Source: Symbiodinium microadriaticum (Eukaryota > Sar > Dinophyceae > Suessiales > Symbiodiniaceae). From it: DNA of 64,000 nt. This document shows, one piece after another, positions 1 to 8,770 of the stretch (its first letter is position 1; every line of letters starts with the position of its first letter). The stretch lies in the NCBI GenBank assembly GCA_001939145.1, contig LSRX01000688.1, positions 289,500 to 353,499 on the forward strand. The letters are read 5' to 3'. The notes beneath the pieces are model-generated. The model saw nothing but the letters and a program-made list of their open reading frames with translations, did not search any database and was not told the origin of the DNA. The position numbers were made by a program, and so were the translations under genes.

Positions 1-155
1 TTTTTTTCCACCCCTCGGTCGATGATGCAGATTCGACGGACCCTGTGGACCTCGAACGCGGGCTCCAAAACGGGCCTCGGTAGCTACACTGTCCTCGCGA
101 GTCTAACCGGGCCCAAGCCCCCCGGCTACCCTCCTTGCCCCACTCACGCCCTTTT

Positions 156-261
156 CCGCGAATTTAGGGTCAGGTTTATTACATGTTTGAACTATTACAT
201 ATAAGAAATTGTGTGTTTTGAAGCGTATTGAACCCCAAACAAAACGACCCTAAATTCGCGG
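156..261. repeat. Perfect 16-bp inverted repeat, possible MITE
   Basis: CCGCGAATTTAGGGTC at 156-171 is exactly inverted at 246-261, with 74 bases of AT-rich sequence between. It could be a 106-bp miniature inverted-repeat element or a cruciform site. I see no matching target-site duplication outside the arms. The arms contain TTTAGGG, the plant-type telomere heptamer, but only once each, so this is not a telomere array. Confidence 0.6.
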
Positions 262-936
262 GGTGGCCCCCTAAAAATTGTTAAAAGGGGGATTTTAGGG
301 TCTGGGTTGTTGTGTGTTGCTGTGTCTGCTTCATTTGTTGTTTTTTTTATCACTGTCTCCCACTTGTTCTTCACCCTCGTCACCTTCTTCGTTTCTTATT
401 TTCCTCCTCTACGGTCTGTCTCACTCCTTGGGTCTCTGCTTCGTTTTGTTAAAAGCGTGTCTCATTCGTTTTCTTATCTCTCTTCGTTAATCTTGGTCAC
501 TCATTCGTTTTCATCTCACTCCCCAGTTCCGGTCATCGTTTTTTAAGTAGTTGTCGCCACTCATTCGTTTTCACTTTTTCTCTCTCATACTTCTTCGTCA
601 CTTTTTGACTTGTCCTTCTTACTCGTTTTCTCTCGTCTTGTCTCTAAGCTTAGCTAGGCTTTAGTTAGGCGGTTCGTAGAAAAGCCTAACATAAAGCCAA
701 GATTGTAGAGCTTCGGGTTAGCCATTGGGTTAAGATTTGGGTATTCCTAGGGTTTAGTGGGCGGTTCAACGATAATATTATATTTGATAATAACATTATG
801 GTTGTTCATTATGTAGTGCTTCCATTTTCTCTATATGTTTCTTAGTCCATTTCATTTAAATTATCTTTCTTGTGTTTGTTATTGGTCTAACACAGACATT
901 CAATCCTTTCCTCCTCCTCATCGTAGGCTTTTCCCC
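262..936. other. No gene; pyrimidine-rich tract with repeated 13-mer
   Basis: No convincing gene is seen here. Between about 340 and 650 the plus strand is strongly C/T-rich. The 13-mer CTCATTCGTTTTC occurs exactly at 461-473, 500-512 and 560-572, with looser relatives around it. A short open frame at 307-546 encodes a low-complexity F/S/L/V peptide and looks like a by-product of this composition. Confidence 0.4.
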
Positions 937-1225
937 AGCTTTTGGGATAATTACCCCCAGCTTTTGGGATAATTACCCCCAGCCTTTGGGATAATTACCC
1001 CCAGCCTTTGGGATAATTACCCCCAGCCGTTGGGATAATTACCCCCAGCCTTTGGGATAAGGCCGGTTTTAATCATATTTAGTAGGTTTCCCCAACGCCC
1101 GGGATAATTATCCCCAGCCCTTGGGATAATTATCCCCAGCCTTTGGGAATAAGTCTAAAACACCTTACCGCGTAGACTCTGGGATAATTAACCCCGACCT
1201 CTGGGATAATTATCCCCGGCACCGG
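937..1225. repeat. Tandem array of 22-bp palindromic units
   Basis: Five head-to-tail 22-base units (937-1046) and a partial sixth share the core TGGGATAATTACCCCC. Four further spaced, degenerate units follow to about 1225. In several of the later units the core is the perfect palindrome GGGATAATTATCCC. The array lies immediately beyond the 3' end of the GIY-YIG gene. Repeated palindromes like this resemble binding-site clusters or iterons, but no function can be shown from sequence. Confidence 0.75.
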
Positions 1226-1245
1226 GGAAAAGAGCTAAACACAAA

Positions 1246-1836
1246 TCAGTGAAGGCTTCCATCAATATTACATCGCCGTTGGTTTAACTTCTTTTCTTTT
1301 CTTATATGCTCTCTTGATTGGTTATGTTGTTTCATCCAGCACCGCCTAACTAAACATTTACAAACAGGACATTCAATTCTCTCTTGTGTATAGTCTTTGT
1401 TCCGTTCATACCTTTCTTTTGCCTTGTTAATTTCATCCTCTCTATTTCTTTCATATCGTTCTCGCTTCTGCTCCAATATATGGTCTCGGTTGTCTTTCTT
1501 ATACTCTTTATCAGTCCTACCCGCAATAGTCTTATTCACACAATCAAACTCTTTGATGAAATAGCCTTCCCTACGCCTAAGTTCTTCAATGTTTTCACAA
1601 GGGAAGTTTTCAATCAGTTCAATCTTGCAGTTGTCCAAACCGTATTCTTCAAAAAGTCTTAACGATGTTAGAATCTTAGATTTATTGCGCTGATATGAAC
1701 TATAGTTATGCCTATGCCATGCCATTCTTTGACTCAAACTCTCACAAGTAGAACCTATATAACACTTATTGTAGCCAACATCACAAATTTTGTAGATTTT
1801 AGCATTCTCATATTTATTCATCTCCCTATTTATCAT
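1246..1836 (-). CDS. GIY-YIG endonuclease with C-terminal C2H2 finger
   Basis: A 196-residue protein. The GIY-YIG nuclease fold is at the N-terminus: KIYKI at 13-17, YIGS at 26-29, the conserved R37 and H41, and ELRRREGYFI at 85-94 carrying the catalytic Glu (probably E90). Residues about 105-150 are a Lys/Arg/Glu-rich linker with a repeated YERN motif. A C2H2-type zinc finger follows (C156, C159, H171, H177). This nuclease-linker-finger layout is common in algal large DNA viruses and polinton-like viruses, where these enzymes act as selfish or recombination nucleases that nick DNA. The ATG is the first of the frame; a second Met at position 6 is also possible. The frame is intact, and its AT-rich codon use differs sharply from that of the retroelement downstream. 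Confidence 0.8.
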   Translation of the reverse strand: MINREMNKYENAKIYKICDVGYNKCYIGSTCESLSQRMAWHRHNYSSYQRNKSKILTSLRLFEEYGLDNCKIELIENFPCENIEELRRREGYFIKEFDCVNKTIAGRTDKEYKKDNRDHILEQKRERYERNREDEINKAKERYERNKDYTQERIECPVCKCLVRRCWMKQHNQSREHIRKEKKLNQRRCNIDGSLH

Positions 1837-1902
1837 AAGTTGTCATATCTTTAAATGTTTCAAAAACACTTAAAGAAAAGCCACCTTATATATTGAGAGA
1901 GA
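1837..1902. promoter_or_regulatory. Short divergent intergenic promoter region
   Basis: Only 66 AT-rich bases separate the starts of two divergently oriented genes. A TATA-like TTATATATT lies at 1887-1894, about 10 bases before the rightward ATG, implying a very short leader. Such compact bidirectional spacing is usual in viral genomes and unusual in dinoflagellate chromosomes. The promoter role is inferred from position only. Confidence 0.35.
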
Positions 1903-2160
1903 ATGGCGAGTAGTGATACAGGGTCTGAAAATGAATTTAAGGAAGAAATTGAAAACTGCTATATATGCCGGTTTAAGGCGCAAAATTTAGGTCGGCTGAT
2001 GAAGTTTTTACCAGAACCTGTTTGTTTAAACATTTGTAAAATGAATGCTTGTAAAAGATGCGAGTTATTTTTAGAAATGGATGACATAGGTCATAGAATA
2101 GACAAATTACAGGAGGAAAGGCGCATAACTAAAGGTTCAGGAGACAAAGTGGTAGCCTAG
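1903..2160 (+). CDS. Small cysteine-rich protein, unknown function
   Basis: An 85-residue protein that I do not recognise. It has an acidic N-terminus, then cysteines C19/C22, C41/C45 and C50/C53 spaced like one or two zinc ribbons, and a charged C-terminus (about 57-80) that could form a helix. It is transcribed away from the GIY-YIG gene across a 66-base spacer, and the two share AT-rich composition, so they probably belong to the same viral or mobile unit. A zinc-binding regulator is a reasonable guess and nothing more. Confidence 0.5.
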   Translation: MASSDTGSENEFKEEIENCYICRFKAQNLGRLMKFLPEPVCLNICKMNACKRCELFLEMDDIGHRIDKLQEERRITKGSGDKVVA

Positions 2161-2580
2161 CTTCGCGTGCGTAGTGTTTCACCGCCGTAGGCTCTAGGCT
2201 CAAGGGTGACCATGAGGGTCGCTCTAGTTTTCCTAGGAGCCCTGATCCGCCCCTTAGGAGGGTTATGGCCTTTCCTATCCGGCGAGGAAAACACTGCATG
2301 CGACAAAGCAGGCACGTGTCCCCAAGAGGGAATAGAAGAAGATGAACCTACCCGAGGCTCGAGTTCGAGCCCGGGTGCTCATTATTGGTGGTTCAATTGG
2401 ACCTGGGAATCAGAACCACACCTAAACCCCGTAGCAACCCGCCAGCCTCAGAAGGGGGTGCTCGGTGGTGGTATGCAAGAGTGTTGTTAGTCTTCCTGTG
2501 GGAAATTTGGGAGGGCGGCCTGACGTGGTGCGGTACACTTTTGCGCTTCAATTGGGCTTGCCGCTCGCTGGACCTATTGG

Positions 2581-3718
2581 TTGGCTACCGCCACTATCAT
2601 ATTGGGCACCATGCAACTGACGTATTGGTCCTTTGTTTGGGTGATTAGACCCATTTTGGTAGTGGTATATGCCTTGACCCGGTACGTGCTTGGGCACGGA
2701 TCTTGGGAAGCCGTCCTTCGGGGCAGCGGAGAGCTCCCATACGAGGTCAAATGGACAGGGCCACGCGGCCAGCAACCATGGGCCGTGAACTATGTACAAG
2801 ACCAGGTTCGTGGCCGAGGGGAACAACAGTTGCCCTACGACCTCCTGGTCACGGACGGTGTGGCGGTGGCACGACTGAGACATGGCGCGGTACGTGGACG
2901 GACCAACCGGCATGGTTTTCTTTGCCGTTGCGACAGTGTGCATGGGTCCTCGCATCGCTATTGGAGGCGCGCCATAGAACGCGCACAATGCGTGGTCCAC
3001 CTATGTGCATCACATCCTTGTACGGCGCCAGAAGCGGCGGAATTGCATGTGGGAGCCAGCGGCGTCGCTCCGCAGCACGTCGACGTCGATCTCAACGAGC
3101 TGGCCGGGCGTGGTCCATTTTGCCGAGCTCTTTTTGCGTCCAGGTTTATGGCTTTTAGAAGCATCCTGAGTTTAAGTTCGGGGGCAAGAGCCATGATACG
3201 AGCAGTAACTTCTTGCTGCTGTTGTTCGCGGGCGAAACACCCGAGGCGCGTTTCGCGCCCGGGTAGAGAGGAAGAACAGACTCCTCGTCATGACCTCTCG
3301 GAAACTGAATCCGAAGAAGATGAGAATCCATGCCAGGCTGATGCTATCGGATGGAAAGAAGGTTCGCAGATTAAGCGCCTGTGCAAGGAAAGATGCAACG
3401 ACGCTGCCTGTGGATGGGTCAGGCTTATGGGTGAGGACGCCCACCAGAGTAGCTCTAATGAGCTCACTTGGGACGGCTTACAGGCCAGCTGCCAGTTGTG
3501 CGCCCGGCACAAGGAGAGTTATGAACTCTCCAAAGCTCGCCGGGCATGCTCTGTTGAAGGCTGCGAAAAGGCGGCTCAGACCTTGAGAGGGGGAGTACGG
3601 TTGTGCAGGTTCCACGCCAGCAAAGAAGAAAAGCCGACGGCCCCCCGGTACGTCTCTGGGTCTGGGCGGCCTAGAGCCCCCGGCCCTGGCGACTCGGAAC
3701 CTAAACGCGCCTCCAGCC
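2581..3718 (+). CDS. Retroelement ORF1, 5' part: hydrophobic N-terminus and Cys/His zinc-binding region
   Basis: This frame runs open from an ATG at 2581 to 4152, but its sense part seems to end near 3.72 kb, where the neighbouring frame takes over. The N-terminus (about residues 4-40) is strongly hydrophobic and could be one or two membrane segments. Further on is a Cys/His-rich stretch of B-box-like spacing (3510-3625): a C-x2-C-x-x-H group, then CSVEGCEKA and VRLCRFH. An acidic patch (SETESEEDE) precedes it. I do not recognise a named family. Its place before the gag-like frame suggests the amino-terminal part of the same structural protein, joined by a frameshift or separated by an indel. 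Two hairpin copies lie within it and a third starts at 3721. Confidence 0.45.
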
Positions 3719-6700
3719 GTGGCACGGACCGTGCCCGGCCCCAGGCGCAACGCCACCCCCAGCCAGCTGGAAGCACGAGGTCTGTCTTCCCCCGCGCGGT
3801 TAGACCACGCAGCAGCACCCAGGCCGGAAGCGGGCGCGGAGATGCAGGCGGTGGAAGACCGCGTGTTGCAAGGCCTCACGTGGGAAGAGATAGCCAGCAT
3901 ACCCGACGAAGATTTGCGAAGGCGGGCAGTAGCACAGAAGAAGGCTGTGACAACTTTGGAACCGGAGCAACACCCACCAGGGGCATCAGAGCCCCCAGTG
4001 GAGCCCGCGTTGTATGCGTATCTGGACTCGCGGATGAGGGGGAGTTCGCATGCCGCCGCGCTCAGCCAAGTCCTAATGGGACGAGGGAATCACCCCGAAG
4101 GGGCACAGAGGCTGAAAGAGGCAGCTCGAAAGCATTGGTTACAACTGCCTAATGATTCACCTCCTTCTCTACGTCAGTATGTCTGGGAGCTGGCACAGGC
4201 GGGTGTAGAAAGACCGACAAGCGGAGAAGAAACTGGGTGGGGCAATGGGGAACCTCAACCCCCATGGATTCCGCACAGCTCGGCGAGTACGCGAGGACCC
4301 TTTGCAAGAGGGACCGACCCGTGGCCCGCTTCGGGCCCGGGAGTTGCACGAGGACCGTTTGCAAGTGGGACAGACCCGTGGCCCGTTTCGGGCCCGGGAG
4401 CTCTTGTCCCAAGTTCGGCCGCACGCGATGGCAGGGCGCATGGAGAAAACAGGACTGCACCTGAGGCTCTCTTCAGAACAGCGCCCAGAGAAGAGCCACT
4501 TAGACTGCCTGATGCGGCTGGAGCCCTTGCTAACGCTACCCGGGCGTTTAGGGCGGGGTCGTATACCGATGGGGAACCACCGGCCAGCGATGAGACAGCA
4601 AAGGCTTTACAAGCAATAGCTAAGAGTCTCACTGCTAAGGAAGATTCCCTCGCCCAAGAACGCGGGAAACTTTCGTCAATAGGTCGCTTGGAGGAACGCC
4701 TAGTGTTCTTGCTCAGGGGGTGCGATACCCTCCGGGTCACTTTGTGTCCAGGAGTTGTCGGGAAGGAATTGTATCACGCGTTACGCATCGCGGGGACACA
4801 AGCCCGGCCTGAGTTCCCGTGCAATATCCAGAACAGGCATAGCTACGGCTTCGCCGCACTGCAGCTAGGAGGAAAGACTCTAGCGACTGTTCCCGACTAC
4901 TGCTTGTCGGCCGGCGACTTCCCCTTGACCTCCGAAGAAGACTTTGACAATTTCGGGGGCTCTCCAGACTTGAAGCTCGAAAAGAAAGGGAGGTACCCCA
5001 ACACTCTCACCTCCTGGTTTCGCGCCGCCCTGCGAGAGGCCTGGGCCTTTTCTTGCATCTTTGGAGAGGAATATTATGCGCCTTTAGAAAGAGCAGCATC
5101 TCATTTGCTGCGCCTGGGCGAACAGCATGGCTACGCCTGGACCGCCACAGCCGTCTACAGCGCTTGGGAGGAACTCTGGGCGAGGTTCTGTGAGGAAGCG
5201 CGAGAGTTAGACAGGCGAGTGCGACGGGAGATGAAGGATGAGACCCCTACGTTCGCTAGGCTGAAGTTTTTTGCCCTGTCTCCTGGTCCCGACGGCCAAC
5301 CTTGGCTTCAGCTTCCAGGCACTTTTAGGCTCGACGATGACACCCAATACTTTTGTACGGACATGCTGCCACGCATGCAGAGACAGCTGTCCCGAGCGTG
5401 CTGGACGGGAGCGCAGAAGCGTAGTGGGGCCGCTCCTTTCGGAGGTGATGTCCAGGCCGAGGCTCGTTCCGAGCCCGGCCGTGGTCAAGAGCCCACGACC
5501 GTACGGCAGCAGGGCGAGGTTGAAGGTGCTCGGGTAGCCGGAGGCAAGACAGAAGCAGAGAGGCCAGAAGGGCGCCCTACCCCTGAACCGCCCCCGAAGC
5601 TGTTGGGCCTGTTGGGGCCTTCCCTCCACCCTCGAAAAGCGGCCAGGTCTCTTGACCACAGGCCTAAGGACGCCCAGGGCCAGTACTTGTGCTGGGACCA
5701 CCTGTGCCACCGAGGGTGTGCCAAAGGCGGAGCGTGTGCGCATTCGCGCAAGAGCGTACCTAAGTGGAGCGGCCTCGACTACAGTGTTCAATTGCAGTTG
5801 CTCCGACGCGGAGGCCTTAAAGGCTCAAAGGCCAAAACAGCCGCTGACGTCGAAAGAGAGTTTACGCGCGTTCGGGCTGAACAAGCCGCCAAGGCTTCCG
5901 CCGCTAAGCAGGAAGGTATCGACACGGCCCGGGCTGCTGCTAAGGCCAAGGCCAAAAGCGGACCGGGAAGCCGTGACGTGTCCAGAGCAGGAGAGCAAGT
6001 CGACCACATCGTTGATGACCTTCGCGACCTCCATCCCACCGACCAGGAGGGCGTCCTGTCGGAGTTGCTGGGAGATGCCGGGAAAAGCTGGTGGGTCGAC
6101 ACGGACGTTCAGGGTGCAACCCTTGAGCGGCCTAGTGAGCCCTTTAAGGACACCCCCCGCGCCGAGACTATGCGCGAAATCGACGCTGACGAAAACCGCC
6201 TCGGAGCCTACCCAGAGGGTCTGTTGGGCGTTTATCTGCGCAATCGGTTGCTGCGACTCCGAGAGGATACGGGGTCCCCAGCTCAGCCAGAGGACGTCAC
6301 GCGCCTTCTCGAGGAAGCCGCCGACCGGGGGGGGCCAGAGCTCGCCGAAGCTGCCGCCCAGCTGTTGGAAGAAAGAGGGGTCACGCGCAAGGAGCTGCCA
6401 GCTGTCAAGCTTTCTCCCATCAACTGGGACGCTGCCATTGGTGCTGGCACCCTTTCGTGGGAAGGCCAAGGCCAGTGGTCTATGTTCGATTACCGGGACC
6501 AGCTCTGGCTGGACACACCTGCTTGTCAGGCATTGGGTTTTGCGGACGCTTCCGCTGAACCTAAGCAATGTCTTCTCCTTCATGTTGCGGCAGCCTACCT
6601 TAGCAAGCCAGGTGGTCCGTTGCCTGCTGAGTCCGCCGTTCAGGCCCAGGCCCTTTCTTGGCGCTTGTGGTGGGCGACACAGGCTCGCGTTGCCGAGGAT

Positions 6701-6859
6701 TCGCTGGGGCCTGTTCCTTCACGTCTCTCTCAAGCAGAGGCAGATGTTCGGGTTTTCCACCATGATCTTCTCTACTTCGGGCATGATCGAGACTACCGCA
6801 CGTTGGTGGCTCACCCGCTGGAGGAGCTCACGCCTCGGTCTTGCGGTGCTGCGACTTGA
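3719..6859 (+). CDS. Retroelement ORF1, main part: gag-like protein with CCCH finger and start of an OTU-like domain
   Basis: A 1046-codon frame. Residues about 40-150 are helical and charged, 190-230 hold a 19-residue tandem repeat, and 325-560 form a globular helical stretch with the look of a capsid/gag domain. A CCCH-like zinc finger starts at C658 (CWDHLCHRGCAKGGACAHS; the last C-to-H spacing is one residue, not the usual three). A Lys/Ala-rich coiled region and acidic helices follow. Near C951 the text PKQCLLLHVAAAY resembles the nucleophile motif of OTU cysteine peptidases. The domain continues in another frame after an indel at about 6.82-6.85 kb, where H at 6951-6953 (HKGHMRLL) would be the catalytic His. 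CCCH fingers bind RNA; an OTU peptidase could process the polyprotein or remove ubiquitin. The gag role is inferred from position before RT. Confidence 0.55.
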   Translation: MARTVPGPRRNATPSQLEARGLSSPARLDHAAAPRPEAGAEMQAVEDRVLQGLTWEEIASIPDEDLRRRAVAQKKAVTTLEPEQHPPGASEPPVEPALYAYLDSRMRGSSHAAALSQVLMGRGNHPEGAQRLKEAARKHWLQLPNDSPPSLRQYVWELAQAGVERPTSGEETGWGNGEPQPPWIPHSSASTRGPFARGTDPWPASGPGVARGPFASGTDPWPVSGPGALVPSSAARDGRAHGENRTAPEALFRTAPREEPLRLPDAAGALANATRAFRAGSYTDGEPPASDETAKALQAIAKSLTAKEDSLAQERGKLSSIGRLEERLVFLLRGCDTLRVTLCPGVVGKELYHALRIAGTQARPEFPCNIQNRHSYGFAALQLGGKTLATVPDYCLSAGDFPLTSEEDFDNFGGSPDLKLEKKGRYPNTLTSWFRAALREAWAFSCIFGEEYYAPLERAASHLLRLGEQHGYAWTATAVYSAWEELWARFCEEARELDRRVRREMKDETPTFARLKFFALSPGPDGQPWLQLPGTFRLDDDTQYFCTDMLPRMQRQLSRACWTGAQKRSGAAPFGGDVQAEARSEPGRGQEPTTVRQQGEVEGARVAGGKTEAERPEGRPTPEPPPKLLGLLGPSLHPRKAARSLDHRPKDAQGQYLCWDHLCHRGCAKGGACAHSRKSVPKWSGLDYSVQLQLLRRGGLKGSKAKTAADVEREFTRVRAEQAAKASAAKQEGIDTARAAAKAKAKSGPGSRDVSRAGEQVDHIVDDLRDLHPTDQEGVLSELLGDAGKSWWVDTDVQGATLERPSEPFKDTPRAETMREIDADENRLGAYPEGLLGVYLRNRLLRLREDTGSPAQPEDVTRLLEEAADRGGPELAEAAAQLLEERGVTRKELPAVKLSPINWDAAIGAGTLSWEGQGQWSMFDYRDQLWLDTPACQALGFADASAEPKQCLLLHVAAAYLSKPGGPLPAESAVQAQALSWRLWWATQARVAEDSLGPVPSRLSQAEADVRVFHHDLLYFGHDRDYRTLVAHPLEELTPRSCGAAT
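4292..4402 (+). repeat. 57-bp tandem duplication containing a hairpin in each copy
   Basis: Two adjacent copies (4292-4348 and 4349 to about 4402) encode two 19-residue units, RGPFARGTDPWPASGPGVA and its near-copy. Each ends in a GGCCCG-loop-CGGGCC hairpin. They are the only hairpins of the family with a C:G variable pair, so local duplication explains this pair of copies but not the other nine. Confidence 0.8.
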
Positions 6860-7550
6860 TGCCTATCTTCGGCCCTCGGTTGAGGTCCTTTGCGGTGCGC
6901 GGTACAAGGGTGACGCAGCTAGTACCCGGTGGGTTCTCATCCACAAAGGGCATATGCGGTTGTTGCGCCCTGATTGTCCACGCTCCCCTCCGCTGGGAAG
7001 CCGGGAGTTGGACGCCATCGGCTGGGAAGCTTACCTCGAGGCCGCAGGCGATGCGCCCTTGCTGCTACAGTGCCATGTGTGTCACCCGCGCCGGCAGCCC
7101 GGCTCCTTTCGGACTGGTCGCGAGGCAGGGGCCTTCGGCCTGCAGGAGGTATGCGCCGTTTCCGCCAAGGCTGGGGTGGTGGCTCGCTCCGAGCCCGGCC
7201 CGCCCGCCGATGTTGCTGCTGCCGATTGGGCGACGAGAGCGGGCCTGCCTCCTGCTGGGACGCCCGTGCCGCTGTTACTTCTGGGCGAGCCCGGTTTGCG
7301 GCCGCCTGGCACCGCTGTCGCTCTTGTTCGTAATGACGGGGACGCGCACGAGGCCATCGCCTATTTAGGCGAGGGCGGCGTTGACCTTCTCTGGTTACTT
7401 CCCGACTGTTTGTTTCAGGGTCCGCCGCACCAGCTTTGGCGGCGGCGTTGTGTCGTCGAGGCCCCGCTCTACCGCCGCGCCTGGTCTGACAAGTTCGCGC
7501 GCGCCCAGCTTGCTGGAGCTCTCTGGCATGCCGCGCCGCCTCTCGGCTGA
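6841..7550 (+). CDS. Retroelement ORF1, 3' part after frameshift: OTU-like C-half and Pro/Ala-rich tail
   Basis: In the third frame the protein resumes with LRLDAYLRPSVEVLCGARYKG, then RWVLIHKGHMRLL, matching the strand-His part expected of an OTU-type fold. It continues with a cysteine pair (CHVC) and a Pro/Ala/Arg-rich tail to a TGA at 7548-7550. The preceding frame ends at 6859, so an indel of one base (or programmed shifting) lies at about 6.82-6.85 kb. The stop is followed at 7552-7561 by a run of ten Gs, itself a likely indel site. About 120 bases separate this stop from the RT frame, so this may be the natural end of ORF1. A hairpin copy lies at 7181-7195. Confidence 0.45.
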
Positions 7551-7669
7551 TGGGGGGGGGGCCGGGGCTTGCGCAAATGTGGACTTGGAGGAGGCCAACC
7601 AAGCGCTTTGGGAAGAGCTTCAACTGAAAGGCCAAAGCCCTCGGGCCCTCACGGCCGAAGGAGAGAGAG

Positions 7670-8770
7670 ATGACAACAGTAGGTGCGGAAGGCTTTTTTC
7701 CTGAGACGGGGCCGACCCAGAGCCCACCTCCTTCGTGGCTCCCTGCCAGTCTTGCACCGGAAGTCGAGGATGCCACCTACCGCTACCTTGAGACGGTCCA
7801 GGATGTCCAGTACAGTTTAGAAGCCTGGAACAAGGCGGTCGCCGCGGGAACGGACTTGCTGCGCGCCTGTGGCGGGTGGCGTCCCGCTGTTGGTGCCCTC
7901 CGCCGCGGATGGCGCGACAAGGGAGGAGACCACTTCGCAGGGCTCTTCGACAAGCGCCTTGACGACCACCTGCCGAGTGATCTTTTGACCTGGGTACGCA
8001 AGGTAGCGCAAGAAGGGGTGGACGCCCATTACCGTGGCACGCAACGTGCCCGGGTGCAGGCAACACCCCACCCCTCGCTTAAAGACCATGTTGAAGAAGC
8101 GAGGCAACTAATCTGGGCCGACGCTTCGCGAGGTAGGGTGCTGCTTATAAGCCCAGAGTCTGGAGAGGAGGCTTTTCTTGAAGGAGTCGTTTCGGTCCCC
8201 CTAGCGCGGGTGCCTAAGTACAATCCCGACAGGTCTGTGTCCGAAAAGGGAAGGGTCATCTGGGATGCTCGAGTCGTGAATGAGCTCTGCAGCAAGGACG
8301 ATCATTCCCCCGCTGCCCAGCCGAAACATGCTGAGGTCGTGCGGCTGATCGTATGGTACCAGACTCGGTACCCGGGGGTTAGGATTCTCCTTGCTAAGAA
8401 AGACATCTCCGAAGCCTTTAAGTGGCTATGGGTCACGCAAGAGGACTGCAGATTGTTTGGGGCTGACCTGCCGGGCGAGCCCACAGAGGATCACCGTGGC
8501 GCGCCTCCGCGCCCGGTGACAGTTCTGTATTTAGCCATGACGTTCGGGTGGACAGGCGCGCCAGGTGAGTTTATGGCTTATGCTTGGGCGGTGAAGCTAC
8601 TACACAGAGCATGCCGCCCAGACCGAGCAGAGTGGCACGACTCGTCCGCTTTCAGGTCTCTGGCGCTCATGGACGACTCCGTTGTCATTGAACCAGACCT
8701 GGGGCTGCGCCCCCAGATTTCCATGGACGCCCTCGAGTCTGCCATCCGGCAGACCCTTGAACGCCGATAA
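7670..8770 (+). CDS. Reverse transcriptase, palm and fingers
   Basis: A 366-codon frame that copies element RNA into DNA. Visible RT motifs: KKDISEAFKWLW (motif A, Asp at 8402-8404), MTFGWTGAPGEFMAY (motif B), and LALMDDSVV (motif C, Asp-Asp at 8672-8677, with LM in place of the usual YX). The first about 130 residues are a charged helical leader. The true frame is lost near 8755, where this frame runs into a stop at 8768-8770 and the neighbouring frame carries on with LNADKDVEEGALTTRK. The ATG at 7670 is the first of the frame; translation could also continue from ORF1. Two hairpin copies (8036, 8498) sit inside coding sequence. Confidence 0.75.
   Translation: MTTVGAEGFFPETGPTQSPPPSWLPASLAPEVEDATYRYLETVQDVQYSLEAWNKAVAAGTDLLRACGGWRPAVGALRRGWRDKGGDHFAGLFDKRLDDHLPSDLLTWVRKVAQEGVDAHYRGTQRARVQATPHPSLKDHVEEARQLIWADASRGRVLLISPESGEEAFLEGVVSVPLARVPKYNPDRSVSEKGRVIWDARVVNELCSKDDHSPAAQPKHAEVVRLIVWYQTRYPGVRILLAKKDISEAFKWLWVTQEDCRLFGADLPGEPTEDHRGAPPRPVTVLYLAMTFGWTGAPGEFMAYAWAVKLLHRACRPDRAEWHDSSAFRSLALMDDSVVIEPDLGLRPQISMDALESAIRQTLERR

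Larger units (their letters stand above)
140..2160. other. AT-rich, virus-like segment
   Basis: This stretch is visibly richer in A and T than the GC-rich retroelement that starts just after it. It holds only two convincing coding frames, arranged divergently (1836 leftward, 1903 rightward), plus inverted and tandem palindromic repeats. A GIY-YIG endonuclease with a lysine/arginine-rich linker and terminal C2H2 finger is typical of algal giant viruses and polinton-like viruses. I infer an endogenous viral fragment or virus-derived mobile element. No capsid, ATPase or polymerase gene is present, and the left edge lies outside or near the window edge. Confidence 0.45.

Noticed and set aside
160..310. 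TTTAGGG telomere-like heptamers
   Set aside because: Only isolated copies occur, inside an inverted repeat; there is no tandem array.
2384..2700. Possible LTR or terminal repeat at the left of the 10-kb retroelement
   Set aside because: I found no matching sequence near 12.4-13.4 kb, so no terminal repeat can be claimed.
4149..7776. Long minus-strand and third-frame open frames across the GC-rich retroelement (for example 6937-7776 minus)
   Set aside because: They are shadows of the gag-like frame in GC-rich DNA; their text is Arg/Pro/Ala-rich with no domains.
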